Positions 26,431-41,400 of a stretch of DNA of 64,000 bases are shown one piece after another; positions within the stretch are counted from its first letter, which is position 1; the number at the start of each line of letters is the position of its first letter. The notes under the pieces were generated by a model. The model searched no databases. It had not been told where the DNA came from and saw only the letters and a list, made by a program, of their open reading frames with translations. The DNA is from Amia ocellicauda. Its lineage: Eukaryota; Chordata; Actinopteri; Amiiformes; Amiidae. The stretch covers positions 4,928,676 to 4,992,675 of the forward strand of contig NC_089869.1 in assembly GCF_036373705.1 (NCBI RefSeq). The letters are read 5' to 3'. The position numbers were made by a program, and so were the translations under genes.

Positions 26431-29400
26431 GCAGTCAATGAGGAGAAAAAGCAGTTTGCGGAAGAGAGACAAACCATGAGGAACGATATCAAGCAACTGC
26501 GCAAAACCGTAAGCAACACAACCCGTTAAGTGCAAAACATCACAAACAATTCATCACAGTTTCATAATCCCGTGAATTTCTTGACATGATAAACAAGTCT
26601 GCCCAATTGTCTAGTGGTAGAGAAATGTGTGTGCAGTGGCTTTGTCCAGCTGTCGGAGAGCAGGCCAGTGACTGTGAGGCTCTGGTTATAGATCCAGGAC
26701 ATGATGAATGAGAACAACACTTTGCCTGAGAATGAGAAGCTGCAGCTATGGGAGTTTAACCTGGACATCGAAGAACACAAAAGGATGGAAGCTAAGATTG
26801 AAGACGAAGTCGCCAGGGTAACGGGAAAGAAACTCAAATTATTGTCTAAAATAGTATTATACAGCATATGCATTAAGTATCTTAATATCTTCCAGATACA
26901 ATATTTTCCATACTCAGATACATACAGTATTGCTCACCTTCCCACTGTGGTAACTGTGATGCAGAGTTATGTATGTGAATGGTAAGTGTGGATGGTGTTC
27001 TTGCATTTGCTAACATCAAAGCAATGTGAAAGATGGGCCTTGACCTGTCTCCTATTTTCATTGGTGCATTTCTGTGTCTGTAAGGTCCGTAATGAGATGG
27101 AGCTACAGATCGAGGCGTATTGCTACGAGTATGACGTCATCAAAAGGGAATGCTGGGACTCCATGAAGGTCAAAGGGCGAGCAATCAAGGTAACCAGGCC
27201 AACACTATATGCAACAAGAATCAAAGGGGAGCAGCCAATCTCCACATCCACAACATTGTGATAAAGGCTTTAAACAATTTCACACATGTCAATGTTAATC
27301 CTAGATACATTTTAAAAGTTAATGGTTGTGCTTTAAGTTAAGTTTAATCAAAAAATGTAATAATCCTGAGATCTAAACTGGGCTGATGTTGAGCAGATCA
27401 GGGATACATCTAGATGTGTATGAATAAGTGGTATGAAGAGGTTGGGAATAATCTGGTGTAACCCTGTACCCTCTTTCAGGCTTTTCACCAAGAAGATGAG
27501 GTGAAGAACTACCCCATGAAGGAGCGCACCCAGAGAGAGATGGAGGAGCTGGAGAGAGTGAAAACACTGCGGAGGATTGAACAGGCAGATCTCAGTGTAA
27601 TTCCCGCCCTCTTCAACAATTTCGCACTGTATAGCTGGCTGAATTTACAACACTGTTGCATGTCTATGACCCTGTGTAGATGGTTGGAGTTAATTAGTCC
27701 TTCTTTCCACTCTATTCTATTCAGTTTTCAAAGCAGTTCTGTAAGTAAAGTCATTAGTATGTGCCAAAGTGAAATGATGACAACCTTTCCTAGGGTGTTG
27801 CTCCTCTAGTGTAAACATACATGTCAATCAGGAGGACATTGGAAGGTGCACATCTAGATCTTTTAAATTCTGAAAAGATTAGAGCAACTGACAGGGCTAG
27901 ACATCCTCTGATGTCCTCCTACAAACCCCTCTGCAGATTGTGGAGGACGAGTCCAAGACTGCACCTCAGAAGGATGAAGATGAGGGGGGTGAAGAGGCAG
28001 AGAGCCCAGCTCTCATGGGCAGTCTGAGTGCTCAATGTGGTGTCCTCAGCCCTGACCTGTACAATCAGTTTGAGCTGCACACCAGGGAGCAGAAGATCAA
28101 CCAGATCATCCTGTTGCAGGTACAGCATTGACAGCCGGCTTCCTGTCAGGTCCGAGAGGTTTTCTGATATAGCAGTGAAGCACAGCCTACTGTGGCATAA
28201 CAAAACAAGATGAATTTAATCTGCCCCATTCATTACCAGGCAAAATTCGGCACAACACATGTCAGTCAGTTTCATATTCATTTTTTTTCATTTCTTGTCC
28301 AGGTCCAGTGGAAATTGCACAAATCATCAATATTTAGATGTCAGAGGTTCATATATTGCATGAGCTAATATTTAAACAGGCCATTGCTGCTGCTCAATTC
28401 AATGGCTTAGTCCAACCTAATGTGTAACAATTTCTACATTTAAAAAAGTGGGAACACTTTCAATAATACAACAGTCAATTATCATGAATTGCAGACACAT
28501 TTTAATATATTGTTTAAATTCAAAGAAAGCAAAATCTGAACAGACTGACTTTGCTCACAAAAAAGGGGAGACGAGGATGAAACAGTCAAGTTGTTTTTGA
28601 AGTGTGGAGTTGGTAATTTAAATAACCACTAAACCCTGAATAAAGGTAAACAATGTTCTGTTTGTATGTTGAAATGTTTGTCCACCCAGGATGTTATCCA
28701 CAATGTTAAAATGGCCTTCAATGAGGAGTTTGACGCAGTGTATAAGCAGAAGGAGGAGGAGATGAACCGTGTGAAGGAGAAGAACAGGAGGATTGTGGAA
28801 ATCATGGGTGACTTGGGCCTGAAGGAGATGCTGTGGGAGCCAACGCTGTCTGTCAACGAGAGGCCAGAGAGGTTATTCACTGTGGACGACTCGGAGGTAG
28901 GAACCACTTGCTGTGATGTTGGGTGTTGGCTGTGATATCACGCTTTTGGGATTAGAGCTGACAGAAAATCAAGAAGAATGAAATGGCCACTTGAGTAGGC
29001 AAGCAGCATAATGGCCTGTTTAGAGAAAGCAGAAGGTTGATTAGTTACTGCTAACCCCAAAACATATGTTCCCCGTTCATTGGTTACCTTATGTACCTTA
29101 TGTTCTTATGTGCACAACACCTCATGTGGTAGTATACACTCATTTGAACTGTTCTGTTTTTATATATTTCTATAACTACCACAATCACACAGCATTAGGC
29201 ACATGATCTGAAACTTAGGTCACAGTTTTACAGAATAATAATGAAGTTGAAAATTGAGCGTGGTTAAAGTCAACTCATTACAGTCAGTCTTAGTGACCAT
29301 AACATGAATCAATTGAATTCTGCTGAAACATAAATACATTCATAAAAAGTTGACTTTGCTGCAAGGTTTAAGATATAAAAGTGATTTATAGTGTTTAAAA

Positions 29401-32400
29401 GTATTGAGTTTCACTGTCATTGTATTTCCAGATTAAAGTTGAAAAATGCCACACCCCAGAACAGAAGTTGAAAGCAGAGGAACTAGCCAAGACTGAAGAA
29501 CAAAGAAGACTGGCTGCCAAGGTAACATGTGAGAGAGAAATTTGAAAATTAAACTTGTGTTGGAGTGTACAGTTGGGTTGGCAGAAGAATAGCAAAGCCA
29601 AATATGCATGAGAAAGATAAGTGTACAGTATACAGTGTGCAGCGGAAGATTAGTGTGGGTGGTCAAGGTGGTATAAAATTGTCATAAGCATGAGAAAAAC
29701 ATCTGATGAAAACTTTGGAGTATGAGGAAGAACTGGAATTCATGTGAAATACTCCCAGTGCTCCCAGTTATTGTTCATCTAAATATGGATCCTGTTAATG
29801 TACTGTTTATTTGCGCTTTCTAAGAGTCATGCTGAGATGATCATCATTTATTATAAAACACAAGATAATATTCAATCTTTCATTTTGGAAAAACAAAGAT
29901 ACATTTTAAATTCCCCAAATTTGAAAAGCAGTCTTCCCTAGCATCATACATTCACTTCAGCCTAAAGAATGTTGTTTCAAATGGCCAAGCCGGTAGTGCA
30001 ACAGTACCCTGAAACCCCCCTCTCTCGGCAGGGTGTTAATGCCAGAGAGAACGCCCTTGATGACATGATGGGGGGAGTACTAGACCTGAAGAAAGAGGAT
30101 ATTTTGAAAACGGTGAGGAGCTGCAGAGACTGGGTTATTGTCAATCATGTATTATGCATCAAGATGGTTTTTAAACTCTTAACTAGAGAGCTACATTTCA
30201 GTGCTGTTGGATTGTGTGTATTGGATCAGGTATAAACAGTTTTGCTCCCATCTGTTGCTGTATAATGAAAGCAAACCAAGTCTTTTTACTAGTTTATCTT
30301 GTGTAATTATAAGCAGAAGAAAACCCCATGGTTATAGGTGTAATCTATATTTGTCTACACTGACTCCCTGGTCTCGGTTGTGATGCCTTCAGGAGATTCC
30401 ACAGCCCGAGTTCATGTCCAAACCAGAGGTGCAGTGGACCGAGGAGGAGAAGAAGGGTTTTAAAGAGTATGAAAAGAAAGTGAAGGAGCTGAAAGAGGAA
30501 CAGGAAAAATACAGAAAGGTAGTAAACTAACAGTTTCTAACACTAATTATGCCTTAGGGCTGTGTCTTAGAGATGTTATCTTTTGAAATATGAACATTGA
30601 ACCCATTGGTTGACGCCCCACTTGTTTACTTCTCTTGGGTGACGTCTAATCATTTAAGCACCAGACTCTGGACATGATAGGGCACTACTGACCAAAGCAT
30701 GTTATTGAATCTGATCAGTTTCTGATATGTTTTCAGTGGATCGCTTTTTTTTGGGGGGGGGGGTGGGCTTGATGTTGTGTTCATCAGCTTGTAGCTCTGA
30801 TTCCTTTAAAGGGTCTTTCACTACAGGTGTTTCTCCAGCTTAATCTTGCCTGAAATCCTGTTTTCAAAACAATCAGACAAACGTTTCTGGTGAAAGAATT
30901 ACCTGTACTGAACTAATAGTGTTCATACCATTGATTTATGCCAGCAAATGGTGACATTTATACCAACCATAATTTTGCCAGACATTTGGGATTATACAGT
31001 GTCAGAATTTTAGAATGGCACACCATGTTCATTAAAAGAGCGAATAAATGATTGCTGTGGTTGAAATCTCTTTACTGACTGTGTGTTTCTGGTTTGACTT
31101 TTAACTTTGGTAAAGGCACTAGAAGCAGAACTGAAGAAACTGCAGACCTCCATTAAGGATGCAACCCAGGCCTTTGATGAAACCCTAGACCGGCTTGCTG
31201 AGAGAAAACTGCAATATGAAAAGGCGATCTGTCAGGTGAAAGAATATACTCTAATCTTCCTACTCTAGTTTCTCTATATTGCTACATAGCTGTTTTACAA
31301 GATGGTTAACCGCAAAGAGCACCAAAAACATGGACACCTTCACATTGTTGTCAGGGAATCTATCTGTTATTATATTGAAGCATCTTGGTTGTCCAGGTAA
31401 TAACGAGGTTGAGATCACATTATTCTTAAGTACTTTTTATTTCCCTTTATTTGTACACAGACGTGACCCGCGCTAATCGTGTATCACTTCCTCAGTCATG
31501 ATCTGTAACCTCACACTCCTGCCTAACTCTCTCTTTCCTGGTCATTATCCTCTTAACCCCACCCCGAAATCCCATCAAGAAACGCACCCCTTTGGACCCT
31601 CCCTGGGCTGGCAATATCTAATAGTGTCAGTGATTACAGTCCAGGGTGGCAGGGAGAGGGAGAGCAGCTTGAATGGTACAATATCATATCTTACACATGT
31701 ATGTTCTTCATCCTGTGGCATGTTCTCAAAATAGTATGATACAAAATTAACATAACTAATTTCTAACTGTACCGATCAATGGGTTGGTGGTTGGTACATT
31801 TCTACATATCTTAGCATTCTTATTTAGTGGATTCTTGTTGAAGTACTTTTTGAGATTTTAAAGGCTGGGGTCTTGCTTTTAACTGCCATATGCAGCCATA
31901 ATTCAATAGAAAGTCAATGGGGTTTTGTGCTTGCATACTTTTAAAACTGTAGCATTATGGCTATATGATGCATACATTTAGAACATGGCAGCCTTCAGAT
32001 TGATATTCCTGTTATTAATGTCAACTTTAATACTTGTAAAATAAAGAACAATCATACGAGAAAACAAGGGCAATCAAGATGACCAGAAAAGCAGCTACGT
32101 GATGAATGTTACATTTTTCTACCTTAGATCTGTGCATGTATTCATAAAGCATCTGAGAGTGATAAATCGGTCATAAGTGCCTGAAATATCTGCAAGTGAT
32201 GTCAATTTGGTCCTACTTTTACTCTTAGGAGTAAAAGCTATTCATATAGAGTCTTTAGAATTAAAAGTACTCCTAACTCGACCAATATTTAGGAGACCTC
32301 ATGAGGTCCCCTAACTAGTTAGGAGTTGGCAGACAGCAGCAATGAGAATACATCGTCAGCGCAGCTTCCGTGAAAGGAAAGATGTGTAACAGCGGTGTGA

Positions 32401-35400
32401 TGATGAGGAGTTATTGCGACAATATAGATTGGACAGAAATTGAATATTGTTTGTTACTGAACAAGTCAGAAATGCAGTTTCTTCCACCACTGTCAGAAAT
32501 GCAGCACTGTCAGCAGAGATAAAGGTGGTGACAATGTTGCGTTGTCTGGCCACAGGGAAAATGCAACAATATAGCAGTGGTGATTTGGGACCATCATCAC
32601 AGCCTTCAATAAGTAGGAATTCCCATCAGATCATAATGGCATTAACAGCACCCAAGATAATTTATTGATTTCCCCACTACTGCACGACAAATACCCCCAA
32701 AAGCCACATTTATAATCAGTGCTAGCCTAATCTATTCATAATCAATGCTAGGCTGTATCCATCAAGGGTTTTACATTACACCGATTTTATATCCGACTAT
32801 TTGTATTACAAAAATGTTAGTAAAAATAAGCTGCAAAATGAATGAAAAATGTTCCAGTCATACAAAGCATAATCATAATAAACTGTATGCGTGGTAATGA
32901 ATGCATGTTAACTTTAATTTGTATTTTATTCAATACAGAAAATGTTTCTGAAATACTGAATGTTTCTGTAAAACCCTTCATGAATGTACTCCAGTTTTTC
33001 CACTTGTGGACAATTTCATATGTGCAACGGAAGCATAAATAGTGTTCAATTTTAAGATGTTTGATGTATATTTAATTCCATGTAGCACCTTGACGTCCTT
33101 GTAATGAAGGAATACGGAGGAAACACTTATTATTTTGTGTCAAATTATAAAGAAATAAAAGGCTGAGTTAGCTTAGCAATATTTGTATAGTTGTCTTTTG
33201 GCTCTGCTTGTCTACATGTGATATTGCGTTTTTTGTTTTTCCAAAATGAAGAAAATACATCACAGTGAGACATATTTTAACTTACACTTGTGAAAATATG
33301 CTAGTTTTTCCTAGGATTGGATCCTACTCCCAGCTAAAAGTAGGTATAACAGACTTTATGACTGACTTCTACCTCCTACTCTGAGCGAGGAGTAATCTTA
33401 CTCCTAAACGAACTTTTAGCATGATTCCTTGGAGTAATTCTGAGATGATTTATGCATATGCGCCCTGTATTTCTTTTTTTTAATCACACTTCTGCTTCCA
33501 TTTTCAGGAGGAGCTCAAAATTGCGAACCTGGTTTACTCCACTGATATGGAGGAAAAGCTGGTAATCAGAGAGAAACAACTTAACCACAAACTTGAACAA
33601 ACCAGGAAGATAAAGGTAGCTGTTTCTTTCACAGAACACCTAACGTATTTACACTTACTGCAGTTATTTACCTCAAGTCAATACTATTAATTCAGCTGTA
33701 TAAAATACCAAACAGCGTTGTTGATAAGAATGTTTTTAATTACACACGGGGGTGGCAAGATTAAAGAGCTACATGCTGTACAAAAGCTCTAGTGGATTTA
33801 TGGAAGTGCCACTAAGAACAAGCTTGGATAACACCTACATTATAGAGCTCTGGAAAAAATTAAGAGACCACTGCAAGTTTTTCTTAAATCAGTATCTCTA
33901 CATTTATGGCAGCCATTCCATTCCAGCGTCTGTTGAATTCCAACACAGGCACACCTCATTCTACCGAATGAGGTACTGATTAGGTGATCACCTGAACCAA
34001 ATCTTATTTAATGAGGAAAAGTATAAAAAACACTGCTGTGGTTATCACTATCCTCTTGCAATAGGACCAGCTGGATGGCAAAAATAGTTCTAGTAGTACC
34101 TCAAATGTAATTGGAATAAAAAAATAACTAATGACTAGGGCTGCACGATTATGGCCAAAATGATAATCACGATTATTTTGATCAATATTAAGATCACGAT
34201 TATTTAGCATGATTATTCATTGATTTTAGGGACAAGATATTTTTATTGCACTTTCACATTTAAATAAACAGACCATTGCTTTCAATTCCATGTTGTACAT
34301 CAAAATAAGACTGGTCCTCAAAGTGCATCATCTCCTAGCAGTGAAATATAAATAAAATTGTACCCAAAATATAGGCTAACTAAAAATAAATATGCCGTCA
34401 CAGAATGCAACCAAATGAAAACAATTCAGGCCTATGCAGAAAAGGCAATAACATAGTGTTTACAGGTTTTTGGCAAGAAACATCAGTCTGAATGACGAGT
34501 GAAGCAGAGGGGTGTACTATGAAGGGAGTTTAACCTACTCAGAGTTAACTCGGGGTTTTCAAGGAAAGTCAGGGTTGACAAGCTGATTGCAGTGTCTGCA
34601 GTGTGCGCAGTGTCTGTGCGCTGGACTGTCCCCGGAATAATGCAGCTGATAATGTCAGATATGAGGGATTAAAGAAATGCCAGGGAGGCCTGTTGGCAGC
34701 GCATTGCTGACAGAGTCAATTCGTAAGAATAGTATTCTTGTCATATGTTCTCTGTTTTGTCTTACGGATTCTTCTTTTATTTGTAATATGATTGAGATGT
34801 AAGGACACGTAAAATCTAAATATGTGAAAACACTTAGGATAATTCTATCATAGTCTACACATGGGCTACATCTCTGAAATTGACCTGCTACTCACTGTTA
34901 ATGAATTAAGATCTACTAAAGCACCTTGGGCTGTAGGGCTGCCTGTATGAATTTAATGCTATTGTGTTAAGAATAACTTCATTCTAACAATCATTTCAGT
35001 TGCAGCCCCAGTGGAACGAGCACCTGCAACAAGTCCGGATGAAATATAAAAATATTCTATCAAGTGGTGTGTATTAATAATACTTGTCATTAATTCACAG
35101 TTCAGATGTGGTGTGTAGCCTACACTTATAATAGCCTATTCATGTGTTCACAGCAAACAGAAAAAGGCAGAGATAGTGAAAACTGGAGGAGGGCATGATT
35201 CACGCATATTTCGGGAATCCACTCTTGGTCGTGGTTCACCACCTAATGTGTCTTTAATTGTCTTGAATATAAGTAGAAGTTTTAAGGAAAAAATAATGTA
35301 GGCTAGCCTACATGTCAGATCAATACCTGAACACTGATGCTGTGAAATGACTTCCTATTCACATAATCCCCCTCATGTTCTCCCAGGGGTGCTCTAATGG

Positions 35401-38400
35401 GGAAATGCGTACAGTCAATTGCACCAATCACCCTCGTGATGTTTGTATATAGGCCCAGCCTATGCTTATTAAAATAGAACAAGTATTTTTATCTTTGATC
35501 TTTAGAAGGCTTAAATGGCCAGGGAACACAACAAATGCATCCAGCAGTTCAGTGAGAGCAAGTGCCACCTTGCAAGCTGCACAGCACACAGTATTGCTGC
35601 TCAGAGGTTCAGCATCACTGATGGGATACATGAAGTGTTCGCTGGCAAAATACCGCACAGCAAGACTGTTCAACAGTGAGGGCATCACTGTAGCAAGTGG
35701 CATTGAGACGTCTGGCCCTAGAAGCGGCAAAGACACTGAATTCCCTCAGATGAGAATCACTATCTTTCATAGAGAGCATCATCGGGTTGAGCTGGAGGAG
35801 CTGCCCGGTCTCTACACACCCTCGCCCTGCGGAGTGAGCCTCTCACAGCCCGGGCCCAATGTCGACTGGGTCCCGACAAGACTGTGGCGGAGAGGCGGTG
35901 CTTATACAGGGTAACACCCGAGTTAACCACGAACATGCCCTGCTGGAGCAGTGTAGAGATGCGCGTATACTGCCATGACAGCAGACCTCGGGTAAAACTG
36001 ATCCACCTTCGTAGTGCAGGTTAACCGGGAAGTTGCAACCGACCTCGCAAAGTTACTCCTGAACTTACCTGGATAAGCCAGTTACCTCGCTTCGTAGTAC
36101 ACCCCTCAGGTCACTACATCTGTTGTATATTACTCTTGTACTCTGGACTGCAGCCGCAACAGCCAGGAAATTGTTACACAGGCTGTCGCTGGAGGGTGCG
36201 CGCGCAGCCAAATCGCCCCCTCGTGGCTGGCTGTAAGTTTATGAAGCGCTTGATTTGATATGCGGCGGAGTTTTCTATGAGCCGGAGCACGCATTTTAAA
36301 CGTCAATATTGCAGTCGATCATGTTCATTTAATTGTGGGAAGCCAAAATCGTAATCGAGATCAATATTCGATTAATTGTGCAGCCCTACTAATGACCATG
36401 CCAAAAGAGTTGAAAAGGAAAGTTTTGAGTGAGGAAAGAAAGGTTCAATTCTGGCTTTACTGGCAGAGGGATATAGTGAGCATCGGGTGGCTTCCATCCT
36501 TAAAATTTCAAAGACGGCGGTTCATAAGAACAAGGTCAAGCAGAAGACATTGGGGACAACAAAGCTACAGACCGGCAGAAAGTGAAAACGACTCTGCACT
36601 GACTAGGATGACTGCCAACTCATTCGAATGTCACTCAACAACCGTAGGATGACATCAATTGACCTACAAAAAAAATGGCAAACGGCAGCTGGGGTGAAGT
36701 GCATGGCGAGGACGGTTCGAAACAGGCTCCTTGGGGCAGGCCTGAAGTCGTGCAAAGCTAGAAAAAAGTTCTCATCAATGAGAAGCAAAGAAGAGCTAGG
36801 CTGAGGTTTGCAAAAGACCATAAGGATTGGACCGTAAAGCACTGGAGTAAAGTCGTCTTCTCTGATGAGTCCAATTATTAGCTTTGCACAACACCTGGTT
36901 GTCTAATGGTTAGACGGAGACCTGGAGAGGCCTACAAGCCACAGTGTCTCACACCCACTGTAAAATTTGGTGGAGGATCGGTGATGATCTTGGGGTGCTT
37001 TGTCTTTGATTTGTCTTTGTGAAGGACGCATGAATCAAGCCACGTACAAGGTTGTTCTGGAAGAAAACTTGCTTCCTTCTGCTCTGACAATGTTCCCCAA
37101 CTCTGAGGAATGTTTTTTCCAACAGGACAATGCTCCATGCCACACAGCCAGGTCAATCAATGTGTGGATGGAGGACCACCACATCAAGACCCTGTCATCT
37201 CCAGACCTGAACCCCATTGAAAACCTCTGGAATGTGATCAAGAGGATGATGGATAGTCACAAGTCATCAAACAAAGCTGAGCTGCTTGAATTTTTGCGCC
37301 AGGAGTGGCATAAAGTCACCCAACATCAATGTGAAAGACTGGTGGAGAGCATGCCAAGATGCATGAAAGCTGTGATTAAAAATCAGGGTTATTCTTCCAA
37401 ATAATGATTGCTGAACTCTTCCTAAATTAAAACATTAGTATTGTGTTGTTTAAAAATGAATATGAACTTATTTTCTTTGCATTATTTGAGGTCTGACAAC
37501 ACTGCATCTTTTGTTATTTTGACCAGTTGTCATTTTCTGCAAATTAATGCTCTAAATGACAATATTTATATTTGGAATCTGGGAGAAATGTTGTCAGTAG
37601 TTTATAGAATAAAACAAAAATGTTAATTTCACCCAAACATACACATAGCTATAAATAGTAAAACCAGATAAACTGATTATTTTGCAGTGGTCTCTTAAGT
37701 TTTTCCAGAGCTGTATAATATAGACACTTCATATCCAATAAAGGTTTTATTCAGGGGATTGCATTTGATCACGGATCATATTTGCCGCCAGTTGTGTAAT
37801 TTGAAGACTGGGGCTGTACTGATCATCACTCCGCAAAGACAATACTGCAATTACAATAACATTGCATTGTTATGTTTTATTTTTGGAGAATATGACATCG
37901 AGTCATAATGAAACTGATTTCCCTGTTGTTCACAGCAAGACATTGCAGAGGACTTAAAGAAGCACAAAGAAGATGTTGATGCCTTCAGAGAGACCTATGA
38001 TAACACTGTTGCAGAAGACAAAGTGAGTTTATTGCAGGTGTACAATGTATAAAAAACCCTTTTTCCCAAAGCTTGTGTCAAATTCCCATAGACTTTCACA
38101 TTATTGATCATGTTAATGAAAGCTTTTACTTTTTCAAATGAATTTAATTATTTTTATTTTTACTCCCACTCAGCTGCGTGACCGTGGTTTCAGAAAGGAC
38201 TTCTTTGATGTCCCTGGCCATGTAGTAGAAGACCTGTACAAACTTTTTAAGCGCCGACCCAGGTAAAATCAGGTGATTAACATGTCACAGAGGAAGAGGA
38301 ACATGATGAATAACAATGAGATGCTATTTTCCAGTGCATGACTGGGAGCTGTATTTTAATCCTTAGTTAGTGCTGATTGCTTGAGACCAACTATGAAGCC

Positions 38401-41400
38401 ACAATGTCATCCACAAAGTGTTAAAAGGGGTGTATGACTCAAAAGTTGACAGTAAGACATGCCAGAGGGCATATGCCGTTCCACGACCCTGCTTCTACTC
38501 TCTGTGTTTTTGGGCCATTATGGATAGCTAGACGAGGCTGGTAGAATATGAAAGAAAGAAACCATTTCAGCTGATGCTCTTTGACAGGGTGCAGAAAATG
38601 AGGACAGAAAACAGCAGTCCTTTCAAAGACCGTGCAGGGTCCGCAACAGCACCGGATGAAGGCCTGTCTCAGCTGATGAGAGCCATGGAGGAATTGGACG
38701 TCCCTGAAAACATTCCACAGGGCGTGGACCTGGCTGTGTGGGAGCGCTTCTGTCTGGCCAGGAGAGCCAAGGTTGAGAGCGAACATCAAGTGAGTCCCAC
38801 ATGGCCCGGGGCTCTGAGAGCTAGGTGCCACGGCAGGCCCTTACACTTCCCAGTGAAGATCCATCATGTTGATCGGCCAAGCCTGCTCATCTTAGTGCCT
38901 GGAGTACTGAGAAATGCACAGATTATTGCACAGGCTTCAACACTTTTAGCAACAACTGTAACTTTAAAACATGACCATGTATGAGAAAGTAAATACAGCT
39001 GCCAGACTTGTTCTTGTTTGATGCAGCTCAGTTCTCAAAAGACCCTGATTACAAAGAATCTCGTCCTGAAAGCTTGAACTGATCATGACTTTATTGGCTG
39101 TAAACCCCCAAATTATTTTTGACGAATAATTATGATACATCTAACACCAGATAAAAATGTATTTGAGATGTAATTGCTGAAATTATTCAGATTTGTTCTA
39201 ATTGTGCTGCACTTACAGGTTCAACAGAAAGCGCTGACACTTGCTGAAATGCAGGCTTTTCTACAGAGGAGAACAGAGGAGGATGACAGTGCCAGAAAGG
39301 AGATTCAGAACCTCACTGATGAGCTCAATGGGTGAGAAATTAAATACAGCAAATCAGATATCATTGAATAACTGTATTAACCAGACGTGCTGAAACACAT
39401 TTTACAAAATAATCAAATATACTGTGCAGAATACACACTGTATATTAAATGATCTTCGGAGGATCTTATGCTAGCAGCATTTAGTGACTGCAAACCACTG
39501 AACCTTAGGTTATGAGGGCAGTTTTTTCCTTCCTACAATAATAGTTTTATCATCCTAAAAACTGAGGGATAGACATGTGATTCAAGGCTTTTCCTTAAGA
39601 TAGCATGACATGTACATTAACAAGAAGGTTTTTGTATTTAGGGAATGACAATATTTGAACTGTTGCCTGCTAAACAATTATCATGTATTTCCACACAGGA
39701 TACGAGAAAATATAATTAAATTCCAGGCAGATCCTGTTGTTCATCTCTTCATGAAACAAGGGCAGGTGGAAGTCCAGACTGGGAACTTCATTCCTGACTA
39801 CTCCAACTGTGTACTAATCGACAGGAGTGTAGTAGAAGATCTTAATAGGACGATTAAGGTAGGGGCACATTGGAACTAAATTACTGTGCTGCTAGTCAGA
39901 TGGGTGGAAGATATTTCATGGAATAGCAAGTGTTGTAAGTTCAGCAAACTGTGTTAAGATCAAGCAGTGCTTTAGAACCACTCTGAAACAATCCCTGTCA
40001 GAATGTTTTAACTCCTCCAACTCCACCAAAATAGGGTTATTTGAGAAGAAAATATAGTCTCGTTAAAGTGATACAATTTTCATCTTCATGGTTACCGAAT
40101 TCCATAATGATAAAACAAGGTATTTACTGAACAGTCCTGATATGTTAGAATAATCTGCTTTGTATGAAGTGCTGGCCCCCTTCAAGTCTTAAGACGTTGG
40201 TGTGTCATGAATCTGCTTCCTCACTCAGGCTTTAGGGAAGCAGAAGATTTCCAGCATGGTGAAAACTAAAGACATCCACAAGGACATCGCCCATAAGGAG
40301 TGGCAACAGAAGAAGATGCAAATGCAGACAGATGATCTAAACCACAAAATTCGGGATATTCAGATGATGCGGGTCTCCAGAGAGATGCAGGCAGTACGTT
40401 ACGTGTAGCTGACCTTCACTAGACTGCTGGTATAATTGGCAACTGCACACTGAGGACTTTCAGGTGGAAGATAAGATAAAGTTGCAGGCTTAGGCTACAC
40501 ATTGCTGTATAACTATAACTGCCCTACCTCACTGACTAGTGATAAGCTGTGCACTGGACTGGATGGCATTTGATTAGCCTTGTTGCGCCACTGCAGTCAG
40601 TACAGTAATCGTGAGACCAGGTACATCAGTCGCAACAGCATTGATCCCTCACACTTGTGGGTTGAAGTGAATTAAAACAGACATGTCTGGGAGACACGGG
40701 ATTGAAATAGCAATGTGTGTGCACCTGGCTGGCCATTTGAATTAAGTCATGAAACGCTTTGTTCTTTTTCAGTACTTGAGCGAGACGGATTATGATAACA
40801 ATCTGTCCAAGCAGATTTCTAATATGAAGAAGACACTTTCCATGCAAGAAAAGGTAAGTGCCAATATGTATGTTGTAAGAATCGTCAATGGTCCTCAACT
40901 TGATTTATAGAGAAATGTCATCTTTCCATCACTTACAATGATTTGTGCCTAAACATTTCCATATAATGTTTGTAACAAATCTGTATTAACCTTTACAATC
41001 ACAATGTTTCAAGCTATTTCTCTTGGCACTGGAAATACTGTGAAAGTATTTAGTCAATAAAAAGGGATAAATCATCCTTGTTAAAATCTCCAGTCAGACC
41101 CTACTTTAATCTGATCCTTAATTTAGCGAATGTGAATGTTAGACAGTTTATCAAGTCACCTGCTACCTCCTAGATCCACAAAAAGAAGGTGAATAAGGTC
41201 AAGAAATCAGTTCAGCAGCTGATCAGACAGACGGCACAGAAGGCCCAGGACAGTGCCACCCTGGATCAACAGCTGCAGAATATGATGATCTCTGTGGCAG
41301 AGAAGCGACACATCTGTGATGCCATAGGTGAGCCAATAGTTTATTGTGACAGACCCTCAACGGTTAGCCTACTCTGAAATACAATGCCCATCAGACTGTG

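Larger units (their letters stand above)
33840..37728 (+). mobile_element. Tc1-like element, copy B, split by a hAT insertion
   Basis: Same termini as the A element (AGAGCTCTGGAAAAAATTAA). After removing 34137-36388 the Tc1 sequence continues with its degenerate N-terminal coding part ([10 protein letters not shown] near 36400), [15 protein letters not shown] remains near 36845 and the C-terminal fragment 37000-37404. Several stops and frameshifts. It retains sequence deleted from the A element, so the A deletion happened after duplication. Confidence 0.7.

Noticed and set aside
35462..35914. 150-residue frame inside the nested element as a host gene
   Set aside because: It lies within Harbinger/hAT sequence and lacks a recognisable domain.
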